Part shown: positions 1 through 7,340 of the stretch, piece by piece
Numbering within the stretch: the first letter of the stretch is position 1
Layout of the letters: the number at the start of each line of letters is the position of its first letter
Translations under genes and position numbers: made by a program
Source: Pseudomonadota bacterium
Lineage (GTDB): Bacteria; Myxococcota_A; UBA796; SXON01
Direction: 5' to 3'
DNA: 60,766 nucleotides
NCBI GenBank assembly: GCA_030684355.1
Contig: JAUXTN010000206.1
Location: 1 to 60,766, forward strand
The notes under the pieces: model-generated
The model's database searches: none
What the model saw: the letters and a program-made list of their open reading frames with translations, nothing else
Told to the model about the DNA's origin: nothing

Positions 1-635
1 GGCGCAGGCGCCGGTGCGGCGACGACGGGCTTCGGTGCGGGCGCGGCGGCCGCGACGGGCTTCGGCGCGGGCGCGGGAGCGTCGACGACGGGTGAGGGCG
101 CAGGCGTCGCGACAGGCGCGGGTGCCGGAGCGGCCACGACGGGCACGGACGGCGCCGCTTCGACCACCGGCGCCGCTTCGACCACCGGCGCCGCGACGGG
201 CGCGATCACCGAAGGCTCCGCGGCCTCCAGCTCACGCGGAGGCCGGACCTCGCGCACGGCCGGAGCCGGCGCGACCGGACGGACCGGCGCCCCCTCGGGC
301 CGCGACGCAACCGCGGGCCGCGACGCAACCGCGGGCCGCACGGGGAGAGCGGGCCGGGACGCGGGGGGCGGGGCGGGGAGCGTTGCGCGCGTGGCACGCA
401 GGTGGAGGGACAGCCGGCGCTCGAGCATGCCGCCGAGGTCGTCCTGCTGGGCGAGGCCCGGCGAGGAGTCCCGGTGCAGGGCCAGGAGCCGATCGAAGGA
501 GAGGTGCGCCGCCGCGAGCTGCAGGAGCGCCGCGCGCCCCGCCTCGAGGGTGGCAAGGACGCCGCGGGCGGCATCCAGCGTGGCGTCGGGTGGACCGCCC
601 GCGGACCCCGGGGACGGAGGAGGCTCGCCCGACAT
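1..635 (-). CDS. Pro/Ala-rich protein, 3' end outside window (partial)
   Basis: The frame opens with ATG at 635 and stays open to the left edge, so the C-terminus is missing (about 211 residues visible). Residues 1-90 look like a small helical domain. After that the protein becomes a low-complexity Ala/Pro/Val tract with repeated APxP and VVEAAP units, and the DNA carries short tandem duplications (for example the VASRPA unit around 300-335 and the VVEAAP unit around 150-187). I recognise no catalytic motif and no signal peptide. It starts 6 bp after the stop of the coiled-coil gene 642-1172, so the two are probably one operon. Pro/Ala tails of this kind are usually flexible linkers, so a folded domain may follow beyond the window. 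The frame is well supported; the function is unknown. Confidence 0.7.
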   Translation of the reverse strand, partial: MSGEPPPSPGSAGGPPDATLDAARGVLATLEAGRAALLQLAAAHLSFDRLLALHRDSSPGLAQQDDLGGMLERRLSLHLRATRATLPAPPPASRPALPVRPAVASRPAVASRPEGAPVRPVAPAPAVREVRPPRELEAAEPSVIAPVAAPVVEAAPVVEAAPSVPVVAAPAPAPVATPAPSPVVDAPAPAPKPVAAAAPAPKPVVAAPAPA

Positions 636-641
636 GGCCGG

Positions 642-1172
642 CTACTCCTTGGCGCCGATGTTGAGCGCCGCCATCTGCTGGGAGAGACCGCTGATGCTCA
701 TCATGAGCTCTTCGCGCAGCTTGCGCATGCGGCCGACGTTCTCCTCGAGCGTGCGGATCTTTCCCTTCAGGTCGTTGTTCTCGCGGCGGAGGGCCTCGCT
801 CTCCTCTTCGAGCCCGCGCAGCCGGCCGCGCTGGTCCTCGATCTGGGCGTCGGCCTCCCGCACGTCCCGCTCGGAGCGCTCGACGGTCTCCCTGAGGCGG
901 TCCCGCTCCCCGAGCAGGCTCGTATGCTGGGTGCGCACCTCGTCCGCGCGCTCGCGCAGCGCCCCCATCTCGCCGCCGACCTCGGCGATCTCGGCCGAGA
1001 GGGTCTCCTGGAGCTGCCGGTAACGAGCGATCTCCATCTCGGTGGACACCACCTGGCGCGTGGCCTGCTCCGCGGCCTTCATCGCCGACATGAGCTCCTG
1101 AATCCGAGCCTCGAGGATGCCCGCCAGCTCGGCTGAAATCGCGTTTAGCCGGTCGCTGCTTTCGCTCGCCAT
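642..1172 (-). CDS. Coiled-coil protein, unknown function
   Basis: A 176-residue protein with no signal peptide. Almost the whole length is heptad-like and rich in Glu, Arg, Leu and Gln, indicating a long parallel coiled coil (about residues 5-165) that ends in NIGAKE. No enzyme motif is visible. It is the first gene of a minus-strand pair with the Pro/Ala-rich gene 1-635 (6-bp gap), so the two products may form a structural or scaffold complex; that link is inference. The 72-bp gap to the divergent receiver-like gene at 1245 must hold its promoter. Similar small coiled-coil proteins are often annotated as hypothetical or SMC-like; there is no ATPase here. Confidence 0.8.
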   Translation of the reverse strand: MASESSDRLNAISAELAGILEARIQELMSAMKAAEQATRQVVSTEMEIARYRQLQETLSAEIAEVGGEMGALRERADEVRTQHTSLLGERDRLRETVERSERDVREADAQIEDQRGRLRGLEEESEALRRENNDLKGKIRTLEENVGRMRKLREELMMSISGLSQQMAALNIGAKE

Positions 1173-1244
1173 CTGCGCTCCCTGTAGTTCCGCTCCCGCA
1201 GGCTATCCGAATCCCCCCGGGGGGCCAACACCGCGCGGCTCCAG

Positions 1245-1724
1245 GTGCCGACGGGGTATGGTGTTTGGTTCGTGGAGTTCCGCCCCGCCAGGCCCCGCGT
1301 GCTCGTGGTGGACGATCGTCCGCGGGACCGCCTGCACGCGGTCGCCGCGCTCGCCGAGCGGTTCGACGTCTACCCGCTTCCAAGCGGAGAAGATCCGCTG
1401 CGGGCGGCGCGCGCCCGGCGTCCCGAGCTGGTCCTGCTCTCCTTGTCTCGGGGCGGCGTGGACGAGGCCCTGCGCGTGTGTCGGACCCTGCGCACCGACG
1501 TGCGGCCGATCGAGCGCGTGGCGGTCTACGCCCGAGGGCGCCCCCCCCGCACCGCGGAGCAGGTGTGCGACGACTGGCGCGCCGACGGCTACCTCGCCGG
1601 GGACTTCGACGGGGCCGCGCTCCTCGCCTTCGTCGAGGCCGTGCTGCGGGACGAGCGTCCCGTGCGCCTGCCGGAGCCGAGCGCCAATGCGTTGATGCGC
1701 CTCTGGGGGCGGATCCGGCGCTGA
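1245..1724 (+). CDS. Degenerate response-regulator receiver protein
   Basis: A 159-residue protein with a CheY-like fold pattern: hydrophobic beta1 RVLVVDD (about residues 18-24) supplies the acidic pair. The position of the phospho-acceptor, normally VLLDL, reads LVLLSL, so the aspartate is replaced by serine. The conserved Lys near the end is also absent (GYLAGDFD). It is therefore probably a pseudo-receiver acting by protein-protein contact, not phosphotransfer. The start is uncertain: GTG at 1245 gives the longest form, and GTG at 1272 just before the domain is possible; neither has a strong ribosome binding site. It is transcribed away from the coiled-coil/Pro-Ala operon and is followed directly by the foldback at 1728. 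Confidence 0.75.
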   Translation: MPTGYGVWFVEFRPARPRVLVVDDRPRDRLHAVAALAERFDVYPLPSGEDPLRAARARRPELVLLSLSRGGVDEALRVCRTLRTDVRPIERVAVYARGRPPRTAEQVCDDWRADGYLAGDFDGAALLAFVEAVLRDERPVRLPEPSANALMRLWGRIRR

Positions 1725-1727
1725 AGA

Positions 1728-1883
1728 GCCTGACCGTAAATCCCTCCCGTCGCCCGCTGGACGCCTCCGGCGCCGGCCGCGCCCCGGCCTCGGTTACAGG
1801 CCTCGGGGCCTGCGCCCTCGGCCGGAACGCAGCCGGCATCCGGATGCGCCTCAGCGGGCTCGGTCCGGGAATCACGGTCAGGC
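1728..1883. repeat. 156-bp imperfect foldback (long inverted repeat)
   Basis: The outer arms GCCTGACCGTAAATCCC (1728-1744) and GGGAATCACGGTCAGGC (1867-1883) are inverted copies with two mismatches. Pairing resumes inward: GCCCGCTG (left) with CAGCGGGC (right), then partly matched CGCCTCCGG and GCCGGCCGCG segments. It ends in a perfect tip, CAGGCC-TCGG-GGCCTG (1797-1812). The whole stretch is thus one large near-symmetrical hairpin. GGCGCTGA occurs on both sides (1717-1724 and 1881-1888), the left copy containing the stop codon of the receiver-like gene. It could be a non-autonomous foldback element, a structured RNA or an elaborate terminator. No integron attC core motif was seen at its ends. 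Confidence 0.6.
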
Positions 1884-1973
1884 GCTGAGCCGGTCGCGCC
1901 GCGCGAGGAATTCTCCACCGCGGGGCTTGGCGGCTCGCGGACGCCCGCCGGGAAGATCGGCTACGCTCGGCCG

Positions 1974-2672
1974 ATGGACACGGTGCCCAGCCGCGTGGTC
2001 GTCCTCTCCGGAGCGGGGCTCTCCGCTGCCTCCGGCGTGCCGACGTTCCGCGGGGCCGGCGGGCTCTGGGAGGGCCACGCCGTCGAGGACGTCGCGACCC
2101 CCGAGGCCTGGCGGCGGGACCCCGAGCTGGTCCGGCGCTTCTACGATGCCCGCCGGTCCGCCCTGACCGGAGTGGTCCCGAACGCCGGCCACCGCGCGCT
2201 CGTGCGCCTCCAGGCCGCCTGGGGCACCGAGCGGGTGCTGCTCGTCACGCAGAACATCGACGGGCTCCTCGGCGTCGCGGGCGCGCAGGAGGTGCTGGAG
2301 ATGCACGGGGCCCTCCGCAAGCTCCGGTGCTCGGCGTCGGAGGGCCACCCCTGGGTCGACATCGTGGGCGACCAGGATCGGACTGCCCGCTGCGCATGCG
2401 GCGCCCCGCTCCGGCCCGCGGTGGTCTGGTTCGGCGAGGTGCCGCTCTACATGCCGCGCATCACCGCGGCCCTCGCGGCCTGCCAGCTCTTCCTGTCGGT
2501 TGGGACCTCGGGGCTCGTCTACCCGGCGGCCGGGTTCGTGCGCCTCGCCCGCCAGGTCGGCGCGCGCTGTGTCGAGGTGAACCCGGCACCCGTGGGCGGG
2601 CCGTTCCACGAGGTCATCGCGGAGGGCGGCGAGACCGCGCTCCCCCGCCTCGTGGCCGCGCTCCTCGCATGA
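1974..2672 (+). CDS. cobB: NAD-dependent protein deacylase, sirtuin class III (CobB-like)
   Basis: A 232-residue sirtuin, which removes acyl groups from lysine using NAD+ and releases nicotinamide and O-acyl-ADP-ribose. Visible motifs are the NAD loop GAGLSAASGVPTFRG (13-27), TQNID (92-96) and the catalytic His111 in EMHG. Tyr57 and Arg60 (FYDAR) match the Tyr-x-x-Arg pair that marks desuccinylase/demalonylase-type (SIRT5/CobB) enzymes. The zinc region has Cys119 and Cys140-x-Cys142, with the second Cys of the first pair missing, as in E. coli CobB. Length is normal for the family. The start is ATG 1974. The stop overlaps the start of the next gene (ATGA at 2669), so expression is probably coupled to an FG-GAP lipoprotein, an odd partner. 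Confidence 0.93.
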   Translation: MDTVPSRVVVLSGAGLSAASGVPTFRGAGGLWEGHAVEDVATPEAWRRDPELVRRFYDARRSALTGVVPNAGHRALVRLQAAWGTERVLLVTQNIDGLLGVAGAQEVLEMHGALRKLRCSASEGHPWVDIVGDQDRTARCACGAPLRPAVVWFGEVPLYMPRITAALAACQLFLSVGTSGLVYPAAGFVRLARQVGARCVEVNPAPVGGPFHEVIAEGGETALPRLVAALLA

Positions 2673-4780
2673 GGCGCACGCCCGGGCGACCCACCCTCGG
2701 CCTCGTGACACCGGCTCTGTTGGCCCTCGGGTGCCTCTCCGCGTGCAGCGACTACTGGCTCCAGGGCATGAAGGACCGCGACGCTACCGACACCGGCGTG
2801 CCCTTCGAGGTCGAGACCGCCGCGCTCCTCGACAGCGGCGCGCTCGAGTGCCCCGAGCTCTTGGACCTCGCGGACGGCGTCACGGCGGACGAGGCGTGCC
2901 TCGCCGTGCCGACGGTCGGCACCCTCGACATGGTGATCGAGTGGGAGCTGGCGCGGCTCGACGAGCTCCCGGAGTACGGCCACGTCCTGATGGCGCCGGT
3001 GGTCGGCCCCCTCCTCGACGGCGACGGAGACGGCGATGTCGACGCCACGGACCCGCCCAACGTCGTCGTGGTGACCGACGATGGCGGGGCGGACGCCGAC
3101 AACAGCCACGGCGTTCTCCGTGTCATCGACGGGCGGGACGGCACGTTGCTCGTCTCCGTGTCACGGACCGATTGGGAGAGCTACCAGGTGTTCCCCTACC
3201 GGTACAGCAACGCCGCGCTCGGGGACATCGACGGCGACGGCGTCCCCGAGATCGTGGTCGTGGCGACGGTCGTGGGGGGCCCGCCGGTCGAGGGGGGCGG
3301 GGACGACACCGCGCCGCCGGAGGACACGGGTGTGCCACCCGAGGGCGACACCGGCATCGTCGTGCGGCCCGGGCTGCCCGACGGCGCACCCCCGCCCGCG
3401 CCGCCCCCTCCGGAGGCCGAGGCCGGCCCCTGCCGCGTGGCCGCCTACGCGCCGGACGGCACGTTGCGTTGGCTCGCCGAGGAGCCCGCCCTGCCCTGCG
3501 GTGGCCACGCCCCCGCGCTCGCCGACCTCGAAGGGGACGGCACCGTCGAGGTGATCGTCGGCGCGACCGTGCTGGACGGGGCCACGGGTGACGAGCGATC
3601 CTCCGGCCAGTTCGGGGCGGGTCGGCCCGCTCGGTTCACCGAGGCCGGGTGGATGAGCTTCGCGGCCGACCTCGACGGGGACGGCGCCCAGGAGGTTGTC
3701 ACCGGGTCGACGATCTACGCCGCGGACGGCACCGTGGTGTGCCAGACCTACGAGGACGACGGCTTCCCGGCGGCGGCGGATCTCGACGGGGACGGCGCGG
3801 GAGACCTCGTCGTCGTCGCGAACGGCTGGCTGCGCGTGTTCGACGCCACGTGCGCGCTCACGATGGAGACGCCGCTCGGCAGCGCCGGCATCGGCGGGCC
3901 CGCCAGCCTCGGGGACCTCGACGCCGACGGCCTCCCCGAGATCGGCGTGGCGTCCGCGGAGGCCTACACGGTCTACGAGGCCGACGGCACCGTGGTCTGG
4001 AGCGTGCCGACCTCGGACGCCTCCTCGTCCACGACCGGGGCGTCCTTCTTCGACTTCGAGGGCGACGGCATCCTGGAGGTGGTCTACGCCGACGAGGTCG
4101 CGCTCTGGGTGCTCGACGGGCAGACCGGCGACGTGCGGCTGATGGACGACACCCACAGCTCGCGCACGCTGCACGACTACCCGGTCGTCGTGGACGTGGA
4201 CGGGGACGGCCAGACCGAGATCGTCGTGCCGAACGGCGGCACCCACTCCGACGCCGCGGCGTTCGGCCTCTACGTGCTCGGCTCGGTCGACGGGTCCTGG
4301 CCGACCAACCGGCCGGTCTGGAACCAACACGCCTACTCGGTCACCAACATCGCGGACGACCTGTCCGTGCCCGCGTCGCCGGTGCCGAATTGGCCGACCT
4401 GGAACACCTTCCGCAGCGGCACCGTCGACCCCGTTCAGGGCGGCTCGGCGCCCGACGCCGTGCCGGTCGCGGAGGTGTGCCTCGCCGAGTGTGACGGCGG
4501 GACTTGGCGGCTCGACGTGCGCGTCGGCAACGAGGGGCTCGCCGGCCTGCGCGCCGCGGTGCCGGTGACACTCTACGCCGACGGCGTCGTGGTGGAGACC
4601 CAATGGACGACCGCGGTCGTCGCGAGCGCCGGCGTGTCGGAGACCCTCCGGTTCACGATGGCAGCCGCGGCCGCGACCGGCGACCTGCGCGTGGTGGTCG
4701 ACGACGACGGCCTCGGCGGGGAGCGTGTCGTGGAGTGCCTGGAGGCCAACAACCCGTTGACCCTCGCGGCCTGCGAGTGA
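2669..4780 (+). CDS. FG-GAP/VCBS repeat lipoprotein
   Basis: A 703-residue exported protein. ATG 2669 overlaps the sirtuin stop; an upstream extension of the frame is only the sirtuin in another frame. The N-terminus is a lipoprotein signal with LSAC at 23-26. The body holds repeated D-x-D-G-D-G Ca-binding loops followed by hydrophobic strands (LGDIDGDGVPEIVVVA, AADLDGDGAQEVVT, DVDGDGQTEIVVP), typical of FG-GAP/VCBS beta-propeller blades. A Pro/Asp-rich insert lies around residues 210-250. Near the end RPVWNQHAYSVTNI precedes a CARDB-like beta domain (VRVGNEGLAGLRAAVPVTLY). It is presumably an outer-membrane or surface-anchored adhesin-like protein; the ligand is unknown. It ends 4 bp from the convergent methyltransferase gene. 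Confidence 0.88.
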   Translation: MRRTPGRPTLGLVTPALLALGCLSACSDYWLQGMKDRDATDTGVPFEVETAALLDSGALECPELLDLADGVTADEACLAVPTVGTLDMVIEWELARLDELPEYGHVLMAPVVGPLLDGDGDGDVDATDPPNVVVVTDDGGADADNSHGVLRVIDGRDGTLLVSVSRTDWESYQVFPYRYSNAALGDIDGDGVPEIVVVATVVGGPPVEGGGDDTAPPEDTGVPPEGDTGIVVRPGLPDGAPPPAPPPPEAEAGPCRVAAYAPDGTLRWLAEEPALPCGGHAPALADLEGDGTVEVIVGATVLDGATGDERSSGQFGAGRPARFTEAGWMSFAADLDGDGAQEVVTGSTIYAADGTVVCQTYEDDGFPAAADLDGDGAGDLVVVANGWLRVFDATCALTMETPLGSAGIGGPASLGDLDADGLPEIGVASAEAYTVYEADGTVVWSVPTSDASSSTTGASFFDFEGDGILEVVYADEVALWVLDGQTGDVRLMDDTHSSRTLHDYPVVVDVDGDGQTEIVVPNGGTHSDAAAFGLYVLGSVDGSWPTNRPVWNQHAYSVTNIADDLSVPASPVPNWPTWNTFRSGTVDPVQGGSAPDAVPVAEVCLAECDGGTWRLDVRVGNEGLAGLRAAVPVTLYADGVVVETQWTTAVVASAGVSETLRFTMAAAAATGDLRVVVDDDGLGGERVVECLEANNPLTLAACE

Positions 4781-4784
4781 GCGG

Positions 4785-5675
4785 TCAGACCCCGGCAGCG
4801 GCGGCGGGCGGCCGCCACACGAGGTAGCCGCGGGCGGCGAGCCACGGATCGGGGTCCACGCCGGGCACGCGCGCGGCGAGCCCCTGGACGGAGGCCACGA
4901 AGCGGGCGTGCGGGGTGTCCAGCTCGGGTGGGGGGCCCAGCTCGGGTGGGATGCGGGCGTGGCGGGCGGCGGTGCGCGCGGCCTCCCAGGCGGCGGTCCA
5001 CGCCGCGAAGAACGGGTGCATGGGCGTGCCGGGCGCGACGCGGCGCAGGTCCCGCGGGAGGCGGTCGCGGAAGAGCAGCGGGGCGAAGCCCTGGGAGAAG
5101 TCGGTGTGGAAGAGGAGGCCCTCGCGGCGGAGGGCGGCGGGATCGTGCTCGCCGGGGGCGTGCTCGCCGGGGGCGTGCTCACCGGGGGCGGGCCGCCGGA
5201 GCAGGTGCGTCACGAGCACGCCGCCCGCCGCGTCGGAGGTGCCCTCGATCAGGAGCCCGCCGGGGAGGAGCCCCGCGCCGAGGCGCCGGTGGATGTCGGG
5301 GATCGCGTCCGGGGGGTACTGGCGGAGCACGTTGAGCGCACGCACGATCCGCGCGGCCTCGTCCGGGGGCCCGAGGTCGAAGTCGCCGAGGCGGAAGGTG
5401 GTGAGGGCGTCGGCGTGGGGCTGGGCGGCGGCCACGCGGGCCCGATCCACGTCGATGCCGACGACGGGGAGGTCGGGGCGCACCGTCCGGAGCGCGGCGG
5501 CGCTCTCGAGGGTGGTCCACGGGGTGTCGCCGAGGCCGATGTCGACGAACGGGGCGGTGGCCCAGGGGCCGTCGGTGCGCCGGAGCAGGCCCGCCTCGGC
5601 GTGGCAGAGCCATGCGTCGAGCGCCGCGAGGCGGCCGGGCGCGGTGCGGCCGCGGGTGGGAGAGGCGGGGAGCAT
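4785..5675 (-). CDS. Class I SAM-dependent methyltransferase-like protein
   Basis: A 296-residue soluble protein. VDIGLGDTPWTT (about 44-55) fits motif I of Rossmann-fold methyltransferases and VVGIDVDRARVAAAQ fits motif II with the acidic ribose-binding residue. ALNVLRQYP and GAGLLPGGLLIEGTSD resemble motifs IV and V, as in class I methyltransferase-like proteins of unknown substrate. Around residues 163-178 the unit PGEHA is repeated three times in tandem, matching a 15-bp DNA repeat near 5150-5190; this insert lies after the core fold. The substrate cannot be inferred. It converges on the FG-GAP gene with a 4-bp gap and is divergent from the flavin reductase at 5716. Confidence 0.72.
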   Translation of the reverse strand: MLPASPTRGRTAPGRLAALDAWLCHAEAGLLRRTDGPWATAPFVDIGLGDTPWTTLESAAALRTVRPDLPVVGIDVDRARVAAAQPHADALTTFRLGDFDLGPPDEAARIVRALNVLRQYPPDAIPDIHRRLGAGLLPGGLLIEGTSDAAGGVLVTHLLRRPAPGEHAPGEHAPGEHDPAALRREGLLFHTDFSQGFAPLLFRDRLPRDLRRVAPGTPMHPFFAAWTAAWEAARTAARHARIPPELGPPPELDTPHARFVASVQGLAARVPGVDPDPWLAARGYLVWRPPAAAAGV

Positions 5676-5715
5676 GCCGTTTGCCGTGAGATCACGTCCG
5701 CACTAAGCCGCGCCG

Positions 5716-6210
5716 ATGCCCGTCGACGCCAAGGCCTTCAAGGATGCCCTCTCCCGCTTCGCCAGCGGGGTCACCGTCGTCACCGCCGAGGACACCGCGG
5801 GGGCCGCCGCGGGGGCCGTCCCGGAGGTCGTCGGGATCACCGTGAGCGCGTTCATCTCCGTCTCCATCGAACCGCCGCTCATCCTCGTCTCGATCGACAA
5901 GCGGGCGAAGAGCAACGAGGCGATTGCGCGCGCGGGCCGCTTCGCCGTGAGCGTGCTCGCCGCGGGGCAGGAGGCCGTCTCGAACTACTACGCGGGCTGG
6001 CGGCAGCCGGACCAGGTCGTGGAATTGGCGCGGCCCGACATGGGCACGCCCGTCGTCGCGGGCGCGCTCGCGTGGATCGACTGCTCGGTCTACCAGGCGG
6101 TCGAGGCGGGGGACCACACCCTCTACCTGGGCCGGGTCGAGGGTTTGACGACTCGTGACGGAGAGCCCCTGATCTACTTCCGGAGCCGCTACCGCGCGCT
6201 TGCGGAGTAG
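5716..6210 (+). CDS. Flavin reductase-domain protein (HpaC/RutF family)
   Basis: A 164-residue protein with the FMN-binding split-barrel of flavin reductases. FKDALSRFASGVTVVTA (8-24) and GITVSAFISVSIEPPLILVSID (40-61) match the family start and flavin-contacting loop, and it ends with YLGRVEGLTTRDGEPLIYFRSRYRAL as family members do. Known relatives reduce FMN or FAD with NAD(P)H to feed two-component monooxygenases, or bind flavin for other redox work. No monooxygenase gene is nearby, so its partner is unknown. The start is ATG 5716, about 40 bp from the divergent methyltransferase start, so promoters overlap. Length is typical. Confidence 0.88.
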   Translation: MPVDAKAFKDALSRFASGVTVVTAEDTAGAAAGAVPEVVGITVSAFISVSIEPPLILVSIDKRAKSNEAIARAGRFAVSVLAAGQEAVSNYYAGWRQPDQVVELARPDMGTPVVAGALAWIDCSVYQAVEAGDHTLYLGRVEGLTTRDGEPLIYFRSRYRALAE

Positions 6211-6301
6211 AAAGCGGGAAGGCGTGGGGGTCGGAGCGGCTGGCGCTCGCTTGTGGGGCGGGAGGGGTCGAGGTAGATCCAGAGCGCTCCAGGAGCCCTG
6301 A

Positions 6302-6670
6302 ATGAACCGCATCGTCGCCATCCTCGCCCTCTCCTTCGCCACCGCCGGTGTCGCGCTCGCCTGCCCCGGTGAGGCCTCCACCGCCGCGGGCGGCGAGAAG
6401 AAGCACTGTGACATGCCGACCGCCGCGGCCGCACCGCTCCCGGCGGACGGCAAGCACGTCAAGCTCACCGTCGCGGGCATGCACTGCGGCGCCTGCGCCG
6501 ACAAGGTGAAGACGGCCCTCATCGGGGTGGACGGCGTGAAGGGCGCCGTGGTCGACGCCACGACCGGCGTGGCCGAGGTCGCGTTCGACGAGAAGAAGGC
6601 GAACACCGACAAGCTCATCGCCGCGGTGGCCGCCACCAACCAGTTCACCGCCACGGTCGCGACGAACTAG
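6302..6670 (+). CDS. Exported heavy-metal-associated (HMA) domain protein
   Basis: A 122-residue protein with an N-terminal signal peptide (about 1-20) and a ferredoxin-like HMA domain at 52-120. The metal site is GMHCGACA (Cys62 and Cys65), the classic GMxCxxC of copper chaperones and P-type ATPase modules. A linker holds further Cys21 and Cys36. HMA domains bind Cu(I) or similar soft metals; export places this one in the periplasm, suggesting copper or mercury binding outside the cytoplasm. A good ribosome binding site (AGGAG) lies about 8 bp before ATG 6302. Cys21 directly follows ALA, so lipidation is conceivable, but the box lacks Leu at -3. It is followed 11 bp later by a secreted START-like gene. 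Confidence 0.88.
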   Translation: MNRIVAILALSFATAGVALACPGEASTAAGGEKKHCDMPTAAAAPLPADGKHVKLTVAGMHCGACADKVKTALIGVDGVKGAVVDATTGVAEVAFDEKKANTDKLIAAVAATNQFTATVATN

Positions 6671-6681
6671 TCGCCGCCCCG

Positions 6682-7329
6682 GTGCTCGCGCTGCTCCTCG
6701 CCCACGCGCCCGCGTTCGCGGCCGTCTGCGACAACGCCATCTTCGCGGTCATCCCGGCGCCTCCGCCGGTGGATGACCGCCACGGCGTGGCGACCGGCAC
6801 CGGCACCTACGAGGGCAAGTCGATGGTCGGCGGGCGGTTCTCGCTCGACAGCGCCTCGTCGCCGGAGGTGTGGCGGAGCGTGCTGCTCGCCGCGGAGACG
6901 CAGGACGAGTGGATGCCCGCGCGCTTCGGCTACGAGCGCGTCGAGCGGATCGACGCCGAGCACATGTACCTGCGCTTCGACATCGGGTTCATCGCCAACA
7001 CCGTGCACGTGAAGCGCCAGTTGGTCGTGGCAACGAGCAGCGGCGCGGTGGGAGATCGCTTCCGCACGTGCTGGCACATGGTCGACCCCGCGCCGTTCAT
7101 GGCGAAGATTGCGGCGTTCATCGTTCCGGACATGGATTGGGAGCGCGCGAGCACCGGTTGGTGGGAGGTGACCCCCAAGCCGGGCGGCGGCGCGGTCATC
7201 AACTATCAATGGTGGGCGGAGACCGGCAAGATCCCCAACGTGCTGCTCCGGTACGGGATCTCGAACACGCTGCCCGACCTCCTCGATGCGTTCGAGGTGC
7301 GCGTCGCGGCGGTGGGTACTGGCCGGTGA
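6682..7329 (+). CDS. Secreted START-like (SRPBCC) protein, putative
   Basis: A 215-residue protein starting at GTG 6682, 11 bp after the HMA gene, so probably one transcript. A short signal peptide (1-13, cut near AFA-AVC) is followed by a domain whose pattern resembles START/SRPBCC proteins: SPEVWRSVLLAAETQDEWMP, alternating strands, and a long C-terminal helix ending LPDLLDAFEVRVAAV. Such folds form a deep hydrophobic pocket for lipids or other ligands. No catalytic residues are evident. The family call is by pattern only. It converges on the GGR-like oxidoreductase with an 11-bp gap. Confidence 0.65.
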   Translation: MLALLLAHAPAFAAVCDNAIFAVIPAPPPVDDRHGVATGTGTYEGKSMVGGRFSLDSASSPEVWRSVLLAAETQDEWMPARFGYERVERIDAEHMYLRFDIGFIANTVHVKRQLVVATSSGAVGDRFRTCWHMVDPAPFMAKIAAFIVPDMDWERASTGWWEVTPKPGGGAVINYQWWAETGKIPNVLLRYGISNTLPDLLDAFEVRVAAVGTGR

Positions 7330-7340
7330 CGCCCAGGTAG

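Noticed and set aside
1728..1883. Integron attC site
   Set aside because: The outer arms lack the conserved GTTRRRY and RYYYAAC core sites and no integrase or cassette genes are nearby.
2327..2668. Longer start for the FG-GAP lipoprotein
   Set aside because: The extension overlaps the sirtuin in another frame and is Arg/Gly-rich; the lipoprotein signal begins at ATG 2669.
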